Origin: Stromatinia cepivora
Lineage: Eukaryota > Ascomycota > Leotiomycetes > Helotiales > Sclerotiniaceae
Assembly: GCA_014898415.1 (NCBI GenBank)
Contig: RCTD01000005.1
Location: 1,922,001-1,986,000 of the forward strand
DNA: 64,000 nucleotides
Direction of reading: 5' to 3'
Each line of letters starts with the position of its first letter. Positions within the stretch are counted from its first letter, which is position 1. Under the pieces are notes generated by a model that worked only from the letters and a program-made list of their open reading frames with translations, ran no database searches and was not told where the DNA came from. Shown piece after piece: positions 58,501-64,000 of the stretch. Made by a program: the position numbers and the translations under genes.

Positions 58501-60334
58501 TATTAAATGGGGATATGTGTGTGTGGGCCTAAAGGTACAGTGCTGGAGTGAAGGAAATGAGGAAATGATGTTGACACTCATCACGTGGTTTTCATTCTTT
58601 CCACATTTCCTTTTTCATTCTTTGGGTCGACCGACATCAAATTTGGAAGAAAAGCCTAATTCTTACCTTCATCCAATCTACACAACGTTACTTCAATTAG
58701 TAATCCGGACTTCCTTCAATTTCGATAATATTTGAACGGAATATTGAATATCCTTACCTCTTCTTGGCAAGATAAGTCCTAATTATGACTCGACACGATC
58801 AGTCACACTCTTTGACCTCGTATTCCATGAGTGTTGCTTCACATGCATGATGCAACATGCTGGTGATGAAATCCTGCAAGAAATGGAGAAGGAAAAGATG
58901 AAAAGGGAAAGCATAAAATGGATGTCTGGAGAGGACTCACCATGGACAAATGGTATCAAAGGTAAATGTGATTGTAGAATCGTACATGGTGTTGGCACGA
59001 GGAATACGAGGTCTGGGGATTTTTTCGGGGCGATGTCACCGAAGTGTGTGTGTTCGTTTGTTGGGCCCGAGGTTGTTTCTGCGTGAGAATGAGAAACGTG
59101 GGGATGTATTGATTTGAGGTGCAAACGTGCTTGAAATGTAAATAGTTATTAGAATTTCTTGAAAAGAGATTATCTGAAGCCTTCTCGGGGAGTAGCTCGT
59201 ATAATATATAGATATCGTTTAAATCAAATGAAGGGGAAGTGTAGACATGATGTCCAAATAGTAACTCACGCCATTTCTCAGTCAACTACACTACCCCGCA
59301 ATGAATAATAGTAAATGTCCAGTGGCTGATCAAATATATTGGATTCCAGCCACTCCACTAATCTACACCAGATATTCTTCCACTCAAACGACCGACAGTC
59401 CCAACTTCTTGAAATGCACGATACTGTACATCTCAGATGCAGTATAACCCTGCCAGCAAATTATCAGAATACAAGATATCCTCCTATGTATCCATTGGAT
59501 CAACCCATATAACTGATCCGGTATGGACCAATTGAGCACCCCATAGATGGAACGATGACAGTACGAAGTGGCATATTATACCATGCCACTGTTGATGATT
59601 CTTCGGCATAATTCGGTGTCTTTTCGAGTTTTCCTTGTTCTTTGCAATAAAATCAAGTGATACAAAGAAGCAAATCGCCGTCTCACTAGAAATAGCCTCA
59701 TATCTGAGACAAAAAGGTACAAAGAATGAGACTACCAGCCCTATAATCGGAAGTACCGAATATTGGGTAAGAGGCTTAGATTTGATCGTGTTCGATGACA
59801 GCTGAGACAGCTGATCGAATGCTTTGCCTGTCTCTTCCATGTGCTTACTTAACAACATGTTTCTTGCTTTCTTGATCACTCTTGCTTAGAATGACCCATG
59901 AATTCCCGCAATTTTTCTACAGGGGATTACGGGAAAATCCAGGAGCGCCTCGTCTCTTGTCCCGCTTAAGTACATGTAAAGTACAAGGGAAGGCATGGTA
60001 TTCCCATCATGGCAATATACGCCTGCCAATCAATCTGATCAGCAGTTAGTTCTTGCCTCCCACGCAATGTGCATATAAAATTGAAATCGGCTCCTTCCCT
60101 AAGAAAAACTTATCACCCTCCAAAAGAAATAATACAAAGCAAAGCAAAGCACGTAGTCGCATCAACTCTTACTGTCGTTAATTTTTCAAGTAAACAAAAA
60201 CATCGATCACCTACACAATCGTTTCCGTCTTGCAGTCAACCCCTACAATAACACCTAGCACCCTTGGAATCCTGAAGAAACTTTTGGTTACCAGATAATC
60301 AATCCATAAGATAGACATCAACAAACCAAAAGCC
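58501..60334. other. Mostly non-coding region
   Basis: On the minus strand near 58757-58790 a phrase TYLAKKR ends at a GTAAGG donor and resembles the residues after CPWC in FrnE proteins, but the cysteines are absent and a stop lies just upstream. A minus-strand frame at 59484-59879 (up to 131 aa, hydrophobic stretch PIIGLVVSFFVPFCL) is listed separately. The rest is promoter-like DNA of the GPI protein. Confidence 0.35.
59484..59855 (-). CDS. Hypothetical small membrane-type protein, doubtful
   Basis: From the ATG near 59855 (MLLSKHMEETGKAFDQLSQL) a frame of about 124 aa is open, with one clear hydrophobic stretch (VLPIIGLVVSFFVPFCLRY) and a second weaker one (AICFFVSLDFIAKN). No family is recognised and there is no supporting splice or promoter signal. 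It may be a chance frame. Confidence 0.2.
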   Translation of the reverse strand: MLSKHMEETGKAFDQLSQLSSNTIKSKPLTQYSVLPIIGLVVSFFVPFCLRYEAISSETAICFFVSLDFIAKNKENSKRHRIMPKNHQQWHGIICHFVLSSFHLWGAQLVHTGSVIWVDPMDT

Positions 60335-61248
60335 ATGAAGTCATTCGCTACTCTTGCTGCAACAGTTGCTGCTCTCGCAGGTATAACCAGTGCTCAGGTC
60401 ACCTAGTCAGTTCCCCTTCCAACCATAGACTAATGCTTTAAATATCCTCCTCATCCTTCAAGGTTATTGTAGCTAACATCATTATAGTAACTCGACTACT
60501 GGAACCTTCTCATGCCCTATTGCCAATGGTGCTTACTGCGCAAGTTCATCCCTCGGCGGACCCATCATCATTCGTTGTACAAACGGCATTGGTCAACCAG
60601 GGAACTGTGATGATAATCTTGCAGGTTATTTCCCTTATGGTGTGAACTATTCGCCATGTTGGGAGACTAGTGATAAGAGTGGTGATGCTGCTTGTTCTAA
60701 GAAGTATGTTATCTTGTCCTACTCATTTCATGTCATGTTTTCCTTCCTCATCAAATCTTTCACCTTGTATGTCACTTAACTAACATCACAATAGCTGCAT
60801 CGTTCAAGGCGGCTCTGGAAACTTCAACGGTACATTCACACTCCCAAATTGCACCCCCATTCCAAACCCGTCCGCAACCTCAACTCCGTTAATCTCCTCA
60901 CCCATCAACACTCCCAGCGTCTCCACCACGCCCGTGGTTCTTTCACCCATCACTCCTCCTGCCGTCTCAACTACCCCTGTTGCCTCCCCATCATCGGGTC
61001 TTAGCACTATCATCCTATCATCCGGCACCGCGGTCGAAACTGGTGGCTCAGGAAGCGGATCTGGAAGCTCTGGTGTTCACAATGGAACAGCTAGTGGTTC
61101 AGGATCTGGCGGAAGTGCAACTGCAACACCCGTAGGACCAAGTAAAACAGCTACTGGAACTGGGGCGCCTGAATATACGGGTGCTGCTAATGCTATCAGC
61201 GCGGGTGGACTTGCGGCTATGGGAGCTGTGCTTGCTTGGTTCCTATGA
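60335..61248 (+). CDS. GPI-anchored, cysteine-containing Ser/Thr-rich cell-surface protein
   Basis: Three exons (60335-60405, 60488-60703, 60795-61248) give 246 aa. Signal peptide MKSFATLAATVAALAGITSA is followed by QVTYNSTTGTFSCPIANGAY, formed exactly across the first splice (TA|T). The mature N-terminal domain of about 100 residues has regularly spaced cysteines (FSCPIANGAYCASS, IRCTNGIGQPGNCDDN, YSPCWETS, AACSKNCIVQGG, LPNCTP). Next is a Pro/Ser/Thr-rich stalk (SVSTTPVVLSPITPPAVSTT) and a Gly/Ser run, sites for heavy O-glycosylation. The end, ANAISAGGLAAMGAVLAWFL, is a typical GPI-attachment signal with a small-residue omega site before a hydrophobic tail. The protein should sit in the plasma membrane or cell wall. 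The Cys pattern resembles uncharacterised secreted fungal domains; no enzyme motif is visible. Confidence 0.85.
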
Positions 61249-63417
61249 ATTTCACTTTGTGGGTATTTGTGAATGAAGGATGAGGGCATGAAGGACGAGA
61301 GGTGTTAAGATATGTTACACTCCTTATGATGGCGTTATTTATGAAGAGAGGGACTTTTTGGGTCATGTTTTACACAGTTTTGGACGATGCTTTTGGAACG
61401 CATACATATACACCTACGACGGATTACGGATGATATACTATGACTTTATATGAGTCGACGACTTTCTCTAATGATAATTTATATGGATTGGGACGAGGTG
61501 GACGAAGAATTTTTGGAAGCAGGTTCTATGATACAATACTCCCTACGAGAACGAGGAGCTTTAGTTATGTGTATGAGTAATTCTTAATTTGGGGAGTGAA
61601 TGGAGTGCGAGCATTGGGGGGGGCTTGAGAGGAGAGGAGGGATGGATATTTAATTAAATGTCGTTGAAGGAGATGGAATAGAGAAAAGATGTGAACTAAT
61701 GGAGAGATTGAGGAGAAGATATAATTTACTAGCTGATTCCATTATTCAGATGATATGATATGATATGATAATGAAAAGTGGATGAAATCTATATCTACCG
61801 TGCTTTTCCCTGCGTCGTGGTCTTTTTCATTCTTTTAATTTGATTCGAACTTTTTCTCTTCTCTTCTCCTCTCTTCTCTTCTAAACCAATTAATTCACAA
61901 TTCACCCCCAATTAGAATCTGACAATTATACATCTTGTTCACTGCATTCCCCCATCCCAATTCTCTATCCTCTATCCTCCATCACCTACCTCCTACCGAC
62001 CTCCCCACACCTAATCAAGTCCCCCATTCAATCTTCAAAACTGCTGTAAATATTTATGTATATTCACTACAAGACCCAAGTACCATTCCCTGGGTATGAA
62101 ATATATCTCAGTATCATCACATCATCACTTGTCCTAATTTTAACCCAAATCTACATTCACAATAACTTCCACTCACATTCGAACTCATATCAAGCCCAAT
62201 AAACATAATTCAAATCAAATCCGAATCCCTATCCGCATCACAATCACATAGTTATCAAAAAGACTCAACTATGCACAAATTATAACTCTTGCTTTGCATT
62301 GGATATCTTAACTCGCATCCTGGCCTCACCTCGCATTGCCTCGCATCAAATACTAACTCCTCTCCTCTCCTCCATCTTCACTCATACAATCAACCCGATC
62401 CTCTCATCGGACAGCAAGCAAAGTAACTTCCAAACGCACGCCCGCCCGCACGCACGCTCATGCATATACCACGGAGAACAAATCCCCACAATGCTAGCTT
62501 ATCCCCCCATCCCCTAATCTCCCTCCATCCTCTCCGACGCCACCTCTTGCATCTCCCCTTCGCGATGAACAGCGACAGCACACAACACACAACAATGCAA
62601 CAAACAAACAAGAGCCCAGCAAGCCATGAGTCCAGCGATCATCTAACCACCACCAGCATATGTAATAAAACCTGCTTCCTCTCCTCTCCTCAACTAGAAA
62701 CCGCCACACCCAAGAAGAAGAAGAAGATACCAAACATTAATATACATAATTTATTCATCTCACTCATCTCAATTCTTTTCATCAATTCCATTTAATTCCT
62801 TCACCCCCCCATCCCTTTACTCTGAACCAACCGCACTTTTCCGTGCATGGATGGCATCTGAATCCATCACGATCTCCAAACGCATCCTACTTTCCACGTC
62901 AGATCTTCTACCTCCTCCCCCATCTTTTCTTCAGGGACAAACCGCCCAAACGCCTGGTAAATAATTCGTGAAAGAGAGACGTCAAATTAAAGTGTAGTAG
63001 TGTTATAGTAGTATCAGCGAATGCTTATTGCGCCCTGTAGCATACTCCAGATTGTCCCAGCCTACAGCCCTGCTGTCGCAAGAACGCCAAAAGACTTCCA
63101 TTATCAGATGAAAGGCTCTGACTAGAGTGGTAAACTTGTGAGCCGCGTTGTACTTTTGAACGAATGAGGTATGTATAGTTGTGTGGATCATGTGGGTATG
63201 CATAATGCAAAGGCATAAACGAAATAAATGAAATGAGAATGCTTCGCCCAAACTCGCTGCTATGCAATAGAGAACAACTTCAAACGAAGGGAAAGAAGAA
63301 AAAGGCAGTAAAGTAATAAAGACTATCTATTCGTATAATCCGCTCCTTATGTACCCAATGAGTGCTGTGAATGTTTTATTCATCTTCAACACTTTTCGTT
63401 TCATACATTACATTCCT
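61249..63417. other. Intergenic, 3' flank of both neighbours
   Basis: Pyrimidine-rich and CA/CT-rich low-complexity DNA (for example 61855-62020 and 62300-62700), with a short ATATG repeat near 61752-61770. Several open frames are compositional artefacts; no gene is recognised. Confidence 0.45.
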
Positions 63418-64000
63418 CTATAATGCTCGCCGACTACTCATAGCTGCCGATGCCCCCGCAGATGCTAAATCCTGTTTTGAGCTTACACTTCGTGTAACTC
63501 GGGGTAAACTACTACTGCCAGTAATTGCAACGGTTCCAGTACTTGTGCGTTTTGGCCCAGGAGGTCCAGTCAGTGTTGTGGCATTGGATTGTCGTCGAGG
63601 AGGAAGAGCTTTACTTGGACTAGTTCCAGCAGCAGGTGGTCTAACAGTTGATCCACTTTTGTGACTGGTGGCAGGTGGTTCTGGGAGAGGTCTGTTCGTA
63701 GAAGGTGCGGCAGTAGTATTGTGTCGCTTGATCGGTGAGTCTAGTCGAGTATTGACACGAGGTGGAGCAGTAAGCTTATGACCAGTGATAAATTCATGTC
63801 TAACGGCTTCATCAGGCTTCATACGCTTTTCGGGATCCCACCTGAGACAACGAGCCAAGAAGTCGAGGAAAACTTCGTCGTCACATTTGATCGTTTGCTG
63901 AAGAGATCTCGAGGATGGCCGACGTCTACGTCCTTTCGACGATACAGTGAGGCGTGGTTTTCCGAGAGAATCGAAGAAAAGCTTTTTGCGGGTACTTTTC
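63418..64000 (-). CDS. DYRK-family protein kinase, C-terminal part (runs off the window)
   Basis: The frame enters from the right edge and ends at 63418. It begins in the end of the kinase domain: KSTRKKLFFDSLGKPRLTVS followed by SKGRRRRPSSRSLQQTIKCD and DEVFLDFLARCLRWDPEKRM, then KPDEAVRHEFI. The RKKLFFDS-G-PR...SKGRRRRP insert and C-DE-F-DF..RCL.WDP.KR.KP ending is characteristic of class II DYRK kinases (DYRK2/3/4 and fission-yeast Pom1). After it comes a Ser/Thr/Pro/Arg-rich disordered tail of about 125 residues ending SVSSKQDLASAGASAAMSSR. The catalytic residues lie outside the window. Pom1-type kinases control polarity and cell size; whether this is that orthologue needs the rest of the gene. 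Confidence 0.88.
   Translation of the reverse strand, partial: KSTRKKLFFDSLGKPRLTVSSKGRRRRPSSRSLQQTIKCDDEVFLDFLARCLRWDPEKRMKPDEAVRHEFITGHKLTAPPRVNTRLDSPIKRHNTTAAPSTNRPLPEPPATSHKSGSTVRPPAAGTSPSKALPPRRQSNATTLTGPPGPKRTSTGTVAITGSSSLPRVTRSVSSKQDLASAGASAAMSSRRAL

Noticed and set aside
61855..62800. Several open frames in CT/CA-rich DNA
   Set aside because: Low-complexity composition keeps stops rare; no domain, splice or start context supports a gene.

Overview
The window is nuclear DNA of a filamentous ascomycete. Its genes are split by short introns (about 50-140 bp, usually GTAAGT-like donors and CTAAC/CTGAC branch sites). They encode typical fungal products: a PTH11/rhodopsin-domain membrane protein, a fungal UbiA prenyltransferase, a YAT-type amino acid permease, a GPI-anchored Ser/Thr-rich wall protein and a DYRK kinase. 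AT-rich blocks with G-to-A type differences between repeat copies suggest old repeat-induced point mutation. The gene style would fit Leotiomycetes (Botrytis/Sclerotinia relatives), but that placement is inference.

Layout. 1-6.4 kb: a 2-oxoglutarate/Fe(II) dioxygenase (-), a rhodopsin-domain membrane protein (-) and a UbiA prenyltransferase (+), possibly a small secondary-metabolism group. 6.4-17 kb: gene-poor, AT-rich DNA holding two TIR-bounded elements (8213-9001 and 13816-14262) and three copies of the palindrome TACCTAGGTA. 17-35 kb: the dense core, with an amino acid permease, a calpain-type protease with a long charged tail, an agmatinase-family ureohydrolase, a Rieske/FAD oxidoreductase of AIFM3 type, a multi-span membrane protein and indoleamine 2,3-dioxygenase. 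35-39 kb: a 409-bp hAT-like MITE with perfect 8-bp target duplications (36077-36485) and a broken MFS transporter start. 39-48 kb: a coiled-coil protein, perfect micro/minisatellites, a degenerate 65-bp tandem array, an FAD amine oxidase, endonuclease III and a small probable mitochondrial membrane protein. 48-58.5 kb: mostly non-coding, with a disordered repeat-bearing protein, a long degenerate array of about 240-bp units (about 54.3-57.3 kb, perhaps beginning near 53.9 kb), and a DsbA/FrnE-like protein for which no CxxC-bearing N-terminus is visible. 60-64 kb: a GPI-anchored protein and the C-terminal part of a DYRK-family kinase cut by the window edge.

Several products touch amino acid and amine metabolism (permease, agmatinase-like, IDO, amine oxidase), but they are spread over about 28 kb with unrelated genes between them, so I do not claim a cluster. 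The structures I rate most worth following are the 240-bp degenerate array and the three short TIR elements, each recognised by aligning its own ends in the raw sequence. No tRNA, rRNA or CRISPR was recognised.
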